The position numbers and the translations under genes are program-made. From the NCBI GenBank assembly GCA_017430155.1, contig JAFRNO010000432.1, positions 1-14,641 on the forward strand: DNA of 14,641 bases, given 5' to 3'. The stretch comes from Kiritimatiellia bacterium (lineage in GTDB: Bacteria; Verrucomicrobiota; Kiritimatiellia; RFP12; UBA1067). Shown here in pieces: positions 6,825 to 13,684 of this stretch; position 1 is the first letter of the stretch; the number at the start of each line of letters is the position of its first letter. Under the pieces are notes generated by a model. That model saw nothing but the letters and a program-made list of their open reading frames with translations. It was not told the DNA's origin and ran no database searches.

Positions 6825-9391
6825 CCATGTTTTGTGCGTTGATGCTTGCTGCCAGCGTCCGGGCGGGGGAGATGGTCTTGCCATCGTACGGCTTCGCCGA
6901 CCCCGATCCCGTGCCGCGAACTGCCGCTGATTACTATCCCTATTTCCGTTATGATAGTTACGCCGTCGAACCGGAAAAGCGCCGTTGGCAAACCGTGGAA
7001 CTTGAGTCCGACCGCATGAAGATAACGATCGTGCCTGAAGTTGGCGGCAAGGTCTGGGGCGCGTATGACAAGAAGAGCGGGATAGATTTCATCTACTTCA
7101 ATCACGTTGCCAAGTTCCGTGACGTCGCAATGCGTGGTCCGTGGTCTTCAGGTGGGATCGAGTTCAATTTCGGCAAGATGGGCCATGCGCCCTACGTGTC
7201 GGCGCCGGTTGAGTGGCATGTCCGAACTAATGCGGATGGTTCTGTAAGTTGTCTCGTGGGGGGCACGGAATGGCTGTGCCGCTCACTTTGGCAAGTGGAA
7301 GTGCGACTTGTCGATGGCGAAGACAGGTTCACTACTCATACGACATGGTTTAACGCTTCTGGGATGCGGCAACCATACTACCAGTGGATGAACGCCGCGT
7401 TCCATGGTGGCGGGGAGACGCATTACTTCTTCCCCGGCATGAATTGGATCGGCCACGGCGGAGAAGCGCACGCTTGGCCAGTGGAGGACGGTCACGACCT
7501 CTCGGTATACTCTCAGAATGCAATCCCCGGCTATCTTGAAGACCATAGGGCAATGCATGTCATCAATGGAGACAACCGCTATTTCGGCGTCTGGTGGCCG
7601 CACTTGGCTGTAGGCGCGCTCCATGAGAACAGGACGGACGAGAAATATGGGCGCAAAATCTGGATGTGGGGACTTTCGCGGCAGGGTGCGATTTGGGAAG
7701 GACTTCTCACCGATGCCGATGGACCGTACGTTGAGTTGCAGTCTGGACGTGGATTGCAGCAGCCTAACGCCAACTTTTGGCGGACGCCGTTCAAATTCGG
7801 CGTATTCGAGCCCGGAATTACGGATTCATTCGTTGAGAGTTGGCGGGTTGTCAGAAGCAAGGATTATTTCTCGCAACTGGATGTACACAATTTCATAAAG
7901 CCGCGTCCTGTCCATATGCCCCGCGATTTTAAATGGAAGAGTGCCTACGGGTTGTATTTGAAAGGCGTGCAGAAGTTGAGAGAGGGGAAATACTCAGGAT
8001 TCTCTACCGCCGAGACCGCACTAAAGGAATCTCTTGGCATTGACCCCTGTTTTATCTTGGCTCTAGACACACTTGCTTGTCTTTACGTGTCGCAGGCCAG
8101 GCTTGACGAGGCAAGGGGCATCGTTGACAAGGCACTTGCCGTAGACACATATGACGATATGGCGAACTACCTTGCCGGATTACTGGCATGGGAAGCAGCT
8201 GATTATCCAACAGCACGCGAGCGTTTTGGCCTTGCAGCCTTTTCGCCACGGGTCCGTTCCGCAGCCCTTGCAAATTCAGCGCGTATCGCGCTTGCCGAAC
8301 GTAGGTGGGGCGAGGCAAGGGACCTTGCCGAACGTGCCTTGGAGGCAAATACCAAAAATCTGGACGCCAATGCTGTCTTGATAGTTGCAGCTCGAAAGTC
8401 TGGAGACAAGGCTCGTGCCTTGGGACTTGCAACGCATTACTTTCGCATGGTACCAGTATGTCACCAGTTCCGTTACGAACTTGAGAAACATTCAGGTGCG
8501 GATTTTGCGGACGGTATCAGGAGCGAATTCCCTGAAAAGACGCTTGTGGAACTTGCGATTTGGTACGAGCGGTCTGGGCTTTTCGACGAGGCCATGGCAC
8601 TATATGCCATGGCACCAAAATCCATTGAAGCGCTTACGCGCGCCGCGCATCTGCTATATCGTACGGGCAACACCAATGGCGCGAATGCCACACTCAAGAC
8701 GGTAATTCAACTGGACATCGGTTACGATTTCCCGTTTCGGTGGGAATCATATCCTGCATTCACATGGGCGGCGGAACTTAACGGACACTGGAAGTTCAAC
8801 TACATGGCGTCGCTTTTTCTTGCTTCGCGAGGACGTGATTCAGAGGCCAATGCCCTCCTTGATGCCTGTGCCAACGCAATCGATGACCCGAACGCGCTTA
8901 TGTACCGAGCCTCGCGGCGAGAGGTCGCCGAGGCCCTTTGGGACCTTGAAAAAGCACGTAAGATTTCCGATTCTTGGCGCGTGGGACTAGGCCTGTTCCA
9001 TGCCTATGCAAAATGTGGTGACTGGCAGGCTGCTTGCAGGACCCTTGAGGGTTATAACAAGCGTTTCCCGGGCAATCCGGGTCTTGAACTCAACTATGCT
9101 CGGGCACTCGTGAAAACGGGAGCATACGAAAAGGCAGTGGCATTTCTGGAGGGTATATCTATTCTTCCCTCTGAACTCGGAGAGAAACCGATTGTAATCT
9201 ATCAAGATGCACTTGGTGTACTTGCGGAGCGCGCGCTCAAAGCGGATGACCGCCTGTCGGCACGGCAATTCATCAAGAAGGCCCTTTCTTTCCCAGAAAC
9301 GCTTGGTGTCGGTAGACCGTACCGCCTAGATGCCGTATTGGACCGTTGGCCCAGGCGAGTCGCGGATTTCGCTAGGACTATTGACAACTGA
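6821..9391 (+). CDS. DUF5107 domain protein with C-terminal TPR repeats
   Basis: The product has 856 residues. The ATG at 6821 overlaps the previous stop as ATGA; ATG 6827 is an alternative with a weak AGAGA 7 nt upstream. Residues about 45-345 are DUF5107: VELESDRMKITIVPEVGGKV, GPWSSGGIEFNF, KIWMWG, then LTDADGPYVELQSG. The family is thought to adopt a galactose-mutarotase-like fold and is common in carbohydrate loci, but I know of no settled activity. Residues about 368-850 form helical TPR-like repeats, for example ALDTLACLYVSQARLDEARG and NSARIALAERRWGEARDLAE, expected to bind protein partners. The N-terminus (MTMFCALMLAASVRAGE) looks like a short signal peptide but has no basic residue before its hydrophobic core, so export is less certain than for the two genes before it. 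It is the last gene of the operon and is followed by a terminator. DUF5107 with TPRs is a usual arrangement. Confidence 0.82.
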   Translation: MTMFCALMLAASVRAGEMVLPSYGFADPDPVPRTAADYYPYFRYDSYAVEPEKRRWQTVELESDRMKITIVPEVGGKVWGAYDKKSGIDFIYFNHVAKFRDVAMRGPWSSGGIEFNFGKMGHAPYVSAPVEWHVRTNADGSVSCLVGGTEWLCRSLWQVEVRLVDGEDRFTTHTTWFNASGMRQPYYQWMNAAFHGGGETHYFFPGMNWIGHGGEAHAWPVEDGHDLSVYSQNAIPGYLEDHRAMHVINGDNRYFGVWWPHLAVGALHENRTDEKYGRKIWMWGLSRQGAIWEGLLTDADGPYVELQSGRGLQQPNANFWRTPFKFGVFEPGITDSFVESWRVVRSKDYFSQLDVHNFIKPRPVHMPRDFKWKSAYGLYLKGVQKLREGKYSGFSTAETALKESLGIDPCFILALDTLACLYVSQARLDEARGIVDKALAVDTYDDMANYLAGLLAWEAADYPTARERFGLAAFSPRVRSAALANSARIALAERRWGEARDLAERALEANTKNLDANAVLIVAARKSGDKARALGLATHYFRMVPVCHQFRYELEKHSGADFADGIRSEFPEKTLVELAIWYERSGLFDEAMALYAMAPKSIEALTRAAHLLYRTGNTNGANATLKTVIQLDIGYDFPFRWESYPAFTWAAELNGHWKFNYMASLFLASRGRDSEANALLDACANAIDDPNALMYRASRREVAEALWDLEKARKISDSWRVGLGLFHAYAKCGDWQAACRTLEGYNKRFPGNPGLELNYARALVKTGAYEKAVAFLEGISILPSELGEKPIVIYQDALGVLAERALKADDRLSARQFIKKALSFPETLGVGRPYRLDAVLDRWPRRVADFARTIDN

Positions 9392-9395
9392 TATG

Positions 9396-9419
9396 CATCG
9401 CCAAGCGCGGTGATGTTTT
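9396..9419 (+). terminator. Intrinsic terminator of the carbohydrate operon
   Basis: CATCGCC (9396-9402) pairs with GGTGATG (9409-9415) through a six-base loop with one G-T wobble, followed at once by TTTT (9416-9419). It starts 5 nt after the DUF5107 stop codon. The T run is short, so efficiency is uncertain. Confidence 0.5.
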
Positions 9420-9567
9420 GCGAGGGAGAGGTGCATGTGACATGGGGGATGTGTGGCGTGAGGCCGAAGGGGAACGTGCAGGCACTGTTGTAGAATTACA
9501 GAGATGCGCCCAGCACGAAAATTCTGCAAGGTCTGCCCTGAACGCCTCGCCGCAATGTGCGAATTTG

Positions 9568-9576
9568 TGGTATACT
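9568..9576 (+). promoter_or_regulatory. Extended -10 promoter of the ATPase gene, leaderless start likely
   Basis: TGG (9568-9570) directly precedes TATACT (9571-9576), an extended -10 element. The place for a -35 box at 17-bp spacing (9548-9553, CGCCGC) is unlike consensus, which extended -10 promoters tolerate. Transcription would begin at about 9583-9584, on the ATG itself, and no Shine-Dalgarno sequence precedes that ATG. The rest of the gap (9420-9567) shows no gene I can support. Confidence 0.5.
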
Positions 9577-9593
9577 TTTCGGCATGGAAAAGT
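9574..9593 (+). repeat. Inverted repeat with the ATPase start codon in its loop
   Basis: ACTTTTC (9574-9580) and GAAAAGT (9587-9593) form a perfect seven-bp stem around a six-base GGCATG loop that contains the ATG of the ATPase gene. It would fold in RNA only if transcription started upstream of 9574; a leaderless transcript would lack the left arm. Confidence 0.55.
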
Positions 9594-11149
9594 TTTTCAA
9601 CATTGCGGGGCCGTGCAATCCGGTTGAGCATTACATGTTGCCGGCGACCGAGCGGCTGCCCGACATCATGCGCCTCATTGCGCGAAAGCAGTATTTCGCC
9701 ATCCACGCGGCGAGGCAGTCGGGCAAAACGACGCTGCTGAAAGGGCTGGCGCGCGACATCAACGCCTCAGGCGAGCGCATGGCGCTCTACTTCACGGTCG
9801 AGAGCGTCCAGGCGTATCCCGACCCGCACGATGGAATATTCAAGATCGTGGAAGGCATGAGGTCGGATCTTCTGTCCCATCCGCTTTTTAGCGAACTTGT
9901 CCGCGATCCCTCTTCGCCTATTCCGAAACTTCTTCCACAACCTGCCGATCTGGGGGTGAAGCAGTTCCTCACACTGCTCGCGCAGAAGGCGGGTAAGCCG
10001 CTCGTCGTGTTCTTTGACGAGGTGGATGGGCTCACCGAGGGGACGGCGGTTACGTTCCTGCGCGAGTTGCGGAACGGTTACATTACACGCGACGAGATTC
10101 CTTTCCCCGCATCCGTCGCCATCGTGGGCATGATGGACATCCGCGACATGAAGGCGAAGGTGCGTCCGCACACGGAGACACTCGGCAGCAAAAGCCCGTT
10201 CAACATCATTGCAGCGGATTTCACGCTCCGCAACTTCAACGAAGACGAGGTGCGTACGCTCTACGCCCAACATACGGAGGCGACGGGGCAGGTGTTTGAG
10301 CCGACTGCCCTTACGGCCGCGATGGAGTGGAGCGGCGGACAGCCGTGGCTCGTGAACGCGCTGGCCAGCGAATGCGTCGACAAGATACATGGTGGCCGCT
10401 ACGACGAGCCGATCACGGCAGCGGACATCGAGGAGGCGAAGGAGACGATCATCCGCCGACGCGACACGCACGTGGACAGCCTCATGGACCGTCTTCGCGA
10501 GCCGCGCGTCCAGCAGATCGTGGAACCGGTCATCTTCGGCGGTACGCGAACAGTGTCCAGCAACAGCGAGGATTGGCGCTATGTCGTTGATCTTGGCCTG
10601 CTGCGCGAGGAACAGGGGACGCTCGTTCCCTCCAACAGGATGTACGCGGAGATCATCGGACGCTACCTCTCCCGCGATGAACAGGAGTCGATGGCGCAGT
10701 CCGTGCATGAAACGCCGTGGGTGACGTCGGACGGACTCGACATGCCAGGGCTCATGGCGGCGTTCCAGGCGTTCTGGCGCGAGAACAGCGGCGCGGACCG
10801 ACGGGCCTACGAGTACGGCGAGGCGACGCCGCATCTTGTGCTGATGGCTTTTCTCCAGCGCGTCACGAACGGGAGCGGCCACATCATCCGCGAGATGGCG
10901 CTTGGAAGCGGACGGCTCGACCTTTGCGTGGAATTCAAGGGCAAGCGTTATGCGATAGAGGTCAAGACGTCCAAAAACTTCTCCGGTGAGAAGTCTTACG
11001 CGCAACTTGCGGGCTATCTTGACAAGCTCGAGCAACCCGAGGGCTGGATGGCGATCTTTGACGAGGACAAGTCGAAGTCGTGGGAGGAAAAGCTCTACAG
11101 TCGTGACGTGGAATTCAACGGCAAGACACTCCATCTGATTGGACTGTAG
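9584..11149 (+). CDS. AAA-like ATPase with C-terminal PD-(D/E)XK nuclease-like domain
   Basis: The product has 521 residues from ATG 9584, starting MEKFFNIAGPCNPVEHYMLP, the usual opening of this family; the GTG at 9557 is less likely. Walker A is ARQSGKTT at residues 43-50 (K48), and Walker B is LVVFFDEVDGL with D145-E146. A winged-helix-like middle (about 280-380) is followed by a C-terminal fold with GSGRLDL (D446) and YAIEVK (E459, K461), the PD-(D/E)XK nuclease signature. Homologues are multicopy in many environmental bacteria and mostly of unknown role; DNA processing, defence or selfish DNA are all possible. It is monocistronic on the + strand, separated from the operon by a terminator and from rpmE by a 269-nt gap. 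A 60-base line counted at 65% GC is closer to the host than to the carbohydrate locus. Confidence 0.78.
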   Translation: MEKFFNIAGPCNPVEHYMLPATERLPDIMRLIARKQYFAIHAARQSGKTTLLKGLARDINASGERMALYFTVESVQAYPDPHDGIFKIVEGMRSDLLSHPLFSELVRDPSSPIPKLLPQPADLGVKQFLTLLAQKAGKPLVVFFDEVDGLTEGTAVTFLRELRNGYITRDEIPFPASVAIVGMMDIRDMKAKVRPHTETLGSKSPFNIIAADFTLRNFNEDEVRTLYAQHTEATGQVFEPTALTAAMEWSGGQPWLVNALASECVDKIHGGRYDEPITAADIEEAKETIIRRRDTHVDSLMDRLREPRVQQIVEPVIFGGTRTVSSNSEDWRYVVDLGLLREEQGTLVPSNRMYAEIIGRYLSRDEQESMAQSVHETPWVTSDGLDMPGLMAAFQAFWRENSGADRRAYEYGEATPHLVLMAFLQRVTNGSGHIIREMALGSGRLDLCVEFKGKRYAIEVKTSKNFSGEKSYAQLAGYLDKLEQPEGWMAIFDEDKSKSWEEKLYSRDVEFNGKTLHLIGL

Positions 11150-11157
11150 GTTGCGCA

Positions 11158-11208
11158 TTCGGCGCGAACCATTCCGAAGCCGAAACGGGGCGTTTACGGA
11201 GCTTTTTT
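11158..11208 (+). terminator. Possible weak terminator after the ATPase gene
   Basis: TTCGGC (11158-11163) can pair with GCCGAA (11179-11184) over a 15-base loop. A T6 run (11203-11208) follows only after 18 more bases, so this is not a canonical intrinsic terminator. A second dyad farther on, TCACGCCGC (11289-11297) with GCGGCGTGA (11318-11326), has no T run. No gene is visible in 11150-11358. Confidence 0.25.
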
Positions 11209-11358
11209 GGCGATGCTACGCCGGATTGATCGCGCGGAAGCCGACGGGGTGTCGACGAGCTCGGGCAGATAGGAGTGCTGCGAGGGGTTCACGCCGCGTG
11301 AAGAAGAGCGAGCGTGAGCGGCGTGAGCAAGCTGCAGAAAATTCGCTAAAATCCCCCC

Positions 11359-11387
11359 TTGCAAGTGCGGGTCGGATTCGGTATAAT
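11359..11387 (+). promoter_or_regulatory. Sigma70-type promoter of rpmE-prfA
   Basis: TTGCAA (11359-11364, four of six consensus bases), a 17-bp spacer and a perfect TATAAT (11382-11387). Transcription would start near 11394, 25 nt before the rpmE ATG. Confidence 0.7.
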
Positions 11388-11418
11388 ATCAGCTCAATTT
11401 TTTTGGAAAGGTCAGATT

Positions 11419-11625
11419 ATGAAAGAAGGCATCCATCCGAAGTACGGCGACGCCACGATCACGTGCGCGTGCGGCAACGTCATCCACACCCGCTCCACGA
11501 AGCCGGAGATGCAGGTGAACACCTGCTCCGCGTGCCACCCGTATTTCACGGGTCAGAAGACGATGGTCGACACGGAAGGCCGCGTCGACATGTTCAAGAA
11601 GCGCTACGCGAAGTTCGCGAAGTAA
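11419..11625 (+). CDS. rpmE: Ribosomal protein bL31, zinc-binding form
   Basis: The product has 68 residues, MKEGIHPKYGDATITCACGN at the start and YFTGQKTMVDTEGRVDMFKKRY near the end, the canonical bL31 sequence. It sits in the large subunit at the intersubunit bridge. Four cysteines in CxC (C16, C18) and CxxC (C36, C39) spacing define the zinc-containing C+ type; organisms often pair this with a zinc-free paralogue used under zinc starvation, not seen here. The ATG at 11419 has a strong GGAAAGG (11405-11411) 7 nt upstream, which rules out the longer frame from 11359 that would span the promoter. Its own promoter lies just upstream, and prfA starts 12 nt after its stop, a pairing common in bacteria. 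Confidence 0.97.
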   Translation: MKEGIHPKYGDATITCACGNVIHTRSTKPEMQVNTCSACHPYFTGQKTMVDTEGRVDMFKKRYAKFAK

Positions 11626-11637
11626 CTGGGTTTTGGT

Positions 11638-12723
11638 TTGGTCGAGAAGGACCAGATCAAGCGCGTGCTGGATCGTCTGGTTGCCGTCGAGGCGGCAATG
11701 GGCGATCCAGCTGTCATATCGGACGCCGCGCGCTACCGCGCCACCGTGCGCGAGCACACCGCCCTCCGCAAGCTGGAGGCGGCGGCCAAGCGCTATTTCA
11801 AGATCCTCGACGACATCGAGGGGAACGAATCGCTGTTGGACGACCCCGATTTCGCCGAGGAGGCGAAGGGCGAGATCGAGCGTCTGAAGGCCGAAATCCC
11901 CGCCGCCGAGCGCGCCGTGCTGGCCGGCCTGCTGCCGCCGGACCCGCTGGAAGGGCGCAATGCCGTCTTCGAGGTGCGCGCGGGGACGGGCGGCGACGAG
12001 GCGGCGCTGTTTGCGGGCGACCTCTTCCGCATGTACTCCCGCTATTGCGAGGCGCATGGCTGGAAGGTCAACGTGATGAGCGCGAACGAGACCTCGCTCG
12101 ACGGCTACAAGGAAATCCTCTTCACGGTGGAGGGCGACGGCGCCTACGGCGCGTTCCGCTTCGAGAGCGGCGGCCACCGCGTGCAGCGCGTGCCCGAGAC
12201 CGAGGCGCAGGGCCGCATCCACACGAGCGCCGCCACCGTGATCGTGTTCCCGGAGGCGGACGAGGCGGACGACGACTTCGAGATACCCGAGAAGGACCTG
12301 CGCATCGACATCTTCTGCGCCGGGGGGCACGGCGGGCAGGGCGTGAACACCACCTACTCCGCCATCCGCATGACGCATCTGCCCACGGGGCTCGTGGCCC
12401 AGTGCCAGGACGAACGCAGCCAGCAGCGCAACAAGGAAAAGTGCCTCGCCACCCTCAAGGCCCGCATTCTCGACCAGCGTCGGCGCGAGGAGGAGGCGAA
12501 GGCGGGCGCGAACCGCCTCTCCCTGCGCGGATCGGGCGACCGTTCGGAGCGCATCCGCACCTACAATTTCCCGCAAAACCGCCTCACGGACCACCGCGTG
12601 GACCTCACGCTCTACTCCCTCGACCGCGTGATGGAGGGCGCGCTCGACCCCGTCCTGGACGCTCTCCGCGCACGCGATACCGACCAGCGCATCTCCACCG
12701 CGCTATCCCAGACTGCCGGCTAG
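11638..12723 (+). CDS. prfA: Peptide chain release factor 1 (RF1)
   Basis: The product has 361 residues, close to the usual RF1 length. It terminates translation at UAA and UAG. The codon-recognition tripeptide is P186-E187-T188 in HRVQRVPETEAQGRIHTSA, an accepted RF1 PxT variant; RF2 would have SPF. The catalytic G232-G233-Q234 sits in GGHGGQGVNTTYSAIR. The N-terminal coiled helices and the ERSQQRNKEK and GSGDRSERIRTYNFPQNR blocks are all present. The only start fitting the full N-terminus is TTG at 11638 (VEKDQIKRVLDRL follows); the next ATG (11698) would cut off 20 residues. No clear Shine-Dalgarno sequence precedes it, so translation may be coupled to rpmE 12 nt upstream. The methyltransferase gene prmC, often next to prfA, is not here. 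Confidence 0.96.
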   Translation: MVEKDQIKRVLDRLVAVEAAMGDPAVISDAARYRATVREHTALRKLEAAAKRYFKILDDIEGNESLLDDPDFAEEAKGEIERLKAEIPAAERAVLAGLLPPDPLEGRNAVFEVRAGTGGDEAALFAGDLFRMYSRYCEAHGWKVNVMSANETSLDGYKEILFTVEGDGAYGAFRFESGGHRVQRVPETEAQGRIHTSAATVIVFPEADEADDDFEIPEKDLRIDIFCAGGHGGQGVNTTYSAIRMTHLPTGLVAQCQDERSQQRNKEKCLATLKARILDQRRREEEAKAGANRLSLRGSGDRSERIRTYNFPQNRLTDHRVDLTLYSLDRVMEGALDPVLDALRARDTDQRISTALSQTAG

Positions 12724-12739
12724 GCGCGCCTTGCGGGAG

Positions 12740-12787
12740 CGGCCGCGCTTGTCGCGGCCGAATGACGGGGCCGCCAAATTTCGGCGG
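12740..12787 (+). terminator. Two GC-rich hairpins after prfA, no T run
   Basis: CGGCCGCG (12740-12747) and CGCGGCCG (12753-12760) form a perfect eight-bp stem with a five-base loop. CCGCC (12771-12775) and GGCGG (12783-12787) form a second stem with a seven-base loop. Neither is followed by T residues, so they may protect the prfA mRNA end or belong to a repeat family; GCGGGAGCGGCCGC at 12733-12746 matches 13777-13790 in 13 of 14 positions. Confidence 0.4.
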
Positions 12788-12795
12788 GCGGATGC

Positions 12796-12824
12796 TTGAC
12801 GGCGGGACTGCAAGATGATACACT
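12796..12824 (+). promoter_or_regulatory. Probable promoter of the tRNA pair
   Basis: TTGACG (12796-12801, five of six consensus bases), a 17-bp spacer and TACACT (12819-12824, four of six). Transcription would start near 12831, 10 nt before tRNA-Ser. Confidence 0.55.
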
Positions 12825-12840
12825 ATAGCCCTGCTTTCAC

Positions 12841-12930
12841 GGAGAGGTGGCAGAGCCTGGTTGAATGCACATGACTCGAAATCATGCATACCGCAAGGTA
12901 TCGGGGGTTCGAATCCCTCCCTCTCCGCCA
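12841..12930 (+). tRNA. tRNA-Ser, anticodon CGA
   Basis: A 90-nt class II tRNA. The acceptor stem GGAGAGG (12841-12847) pairs with CCTCTCC, followed by discriminator G and an encoded CCA (12928-12930). The anticodon stem CATGA/TCATG encloses CTCGAAA, giving anticodon CGA (12877-12879), which reads UCG. The long variable arm (ATACC-GCAA-GGTAT) confirms serine identity, and the T arm contains GGTTCGAATCC. UCG is a codon expected to be frequent in a GC-rich genome. Confidence 0.96.
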
Positions 12931-12932
12931 AG

Positions 12933-13006
12933 GCGGGCGTAATTCAATGGCAGAATAGGAGCTTCCCAAGCTTCTTACGTGGGTTCGATTCCCATCGCCC
13001 GCTCCA
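12933..13006 (+). tRNA. tRNA-Gly, anticodon CCC
   Basis: A 74-nt class I tRNA two bases after tRNA-Ser. The acceptor GCGGGCG (12933-12939) pairs with CGCCCGC (12996-13002), then discriminator T and encoded CCA (13004-13006). The anticodon stem GGAGC/GCTTC encloses TTCCCAA, giving CCC (12965-12967), which reads GGG. The T arm is GTGGG-TTCGATT-CCCAT with one G-T pair. A T7 run follows immediately (13007-13013) and may end some transcripts; otherwise the pair could be cotranscribed with rpe, 21 nt downstream. Confidence 0.96.
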
Positions 13007-13027
13007 TTTTTTTGCCCGGAGAGAGTC

Positions 13028-13684
13028 ATGGCCGTCCAGATCCTTCCATCACTGCTCGCCGCCGACTACGGCGCGCTGGCCGCGGACATCACGCGCGCCT
13101 ACCAGTCGGGCGCCGACGCGCTCCATCTGGACATCATGGACGCGCACTTCGTCCCCAACCTCTCGTTCGGGCCGGACATCGTGAAACTCTGCCGGCGCGT
13201 GGAACCCGCGTTCTACCGCCACGTGCATCTGATGATGACGCGTCCCGACCTCTATCTCGAGGTCTTCGCCCAGGCCGGCGCGCAGACGATCCAGATCCAC
13301 GTGGAGGCGGACTGCGACCTCCACGCCGAACTTCCCCGTATCCGCGCCCTCGGCGCGCGCCCGGCCATCGTGCTGAACCCCGAGACGCCTGTGGAGGCCG
13401 TCTACCCCTACCTCGCCCTCTGCGACGAGGTGCTCGTGATGACCGTCCATCCCGGATACGGCGGACAGTCCTTCATCGCGGACTGTCTCTCCAAGGTCGC
13501 CGCGCTCCGCGCGCGCGCGCCGCACCTCGACATCATGGTGGACGGCGGCGTGAACGCGGAGACGGCGTTGGACGCGGTGCGCGCCGGCGCGAACCAGCTT
13601 GTTGCCGGCAGTTTCCTCTTCAAACAGGCGGACATGGCCGCCGCCGTCTCCGCCCTCCGCGCCGCCTGCGCCGCCGCATGCTGA
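13028..13684 (+). CDS. rpe: Ribulose-phosphate 3-epimerase
   Basis: The product has 218 residues, a full-length TIM-barrel enzyme. It interconverts D-ribulose 5-phosphate and D-xylulose 5-phosphate in the cytoplasmic pentose phosphate pathway. The motifs in order are ILPSLLAADY (S8), HLDIMDAHFVPN (H33, D35), HVHLMM (H67), MTVHPGYGGQSF and MVDGGVN (D172); the His and Asp residues are the metal ligands and catalytic pair of the family. GGAG at 13018-13021 lies 6 nt before the ATG at 13028. The stop overlaps the ATG of the next gene (ATGCTGA, 13678-13684), so the helicase is translationally coupled. The C-terminus is alanine-rich, which looks like an ordinary effect of high GC. Confidence 0.96.
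   Translation: MAVQILPSLLAADYGALAADITRAYQSGADALHLDIMDAHFVPNLSFGPDIVKLCRRVEPAFYRHVHLMMTRPDLYLEVFAQAGAQTIQIHVEADCDLHAELPRIRALGARPAIVLNPETPVEAVYPYLALCDEVLVMTVHPGYGGQSFIADCLSKVAALRARAPHLDIMVDGGVNAETALDAVRAGANQLVAGSFLFKQADMAAAVSALRAACAAAC

Noticed and set aside
9767..11158. Long antisense open frame of 463 codons opposite the ATPase gene
   Set aside because: The + strand gene has complete family motifs. The antisense product is rich in R, H, L and V with no recognisable domain, the usual shadow of a GC-rich gene.
12331..12350. RF1 GGQ loop reads GGQGVNTTYS instead of the E. coli GGQHVNTTDS
   Set aside because: The positions after GGQ vary among bacterial RF1 proteins and the catalytic GGQ is intact, so this looks like lineage variation.
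11389..12594. Antisense open frame of 401 codons opposite prfA
   Set aside because: It covers the rpmE-prfA coding region, is low in complexity, and has no promoter or ribosome binding site of its own.
11139..12818. + strand open frame of 559 codons overlapping rpmE and prfA
   Set aside because: It runs through the ATPase end, the rpmE promoter, rpmE and prfA in another frame; the sequence is arginine-rich with no domain.
12841..13006. tRNA pair as an integration site for the glycan locus
   Set aside because: The locus lies more than 3 kb away, both tRNAs are complete, and I saw no duplicated tRNA 3' end and no integrase.
12605..13029. Antisense frames across the tRNA pair, one containing AEREGFEPPIPCG and GAGDGNRTHVRSLGS
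   Set aside because: These peptides are well-known spurious translations of the reverse strand of tRNA genes and recur in databases for that reason.
13049..13525. Antisense open frame opposite rpe
   Set aside because: rpe has all family motifs on the + strand; the antisense frame is a composition-driven shadow.
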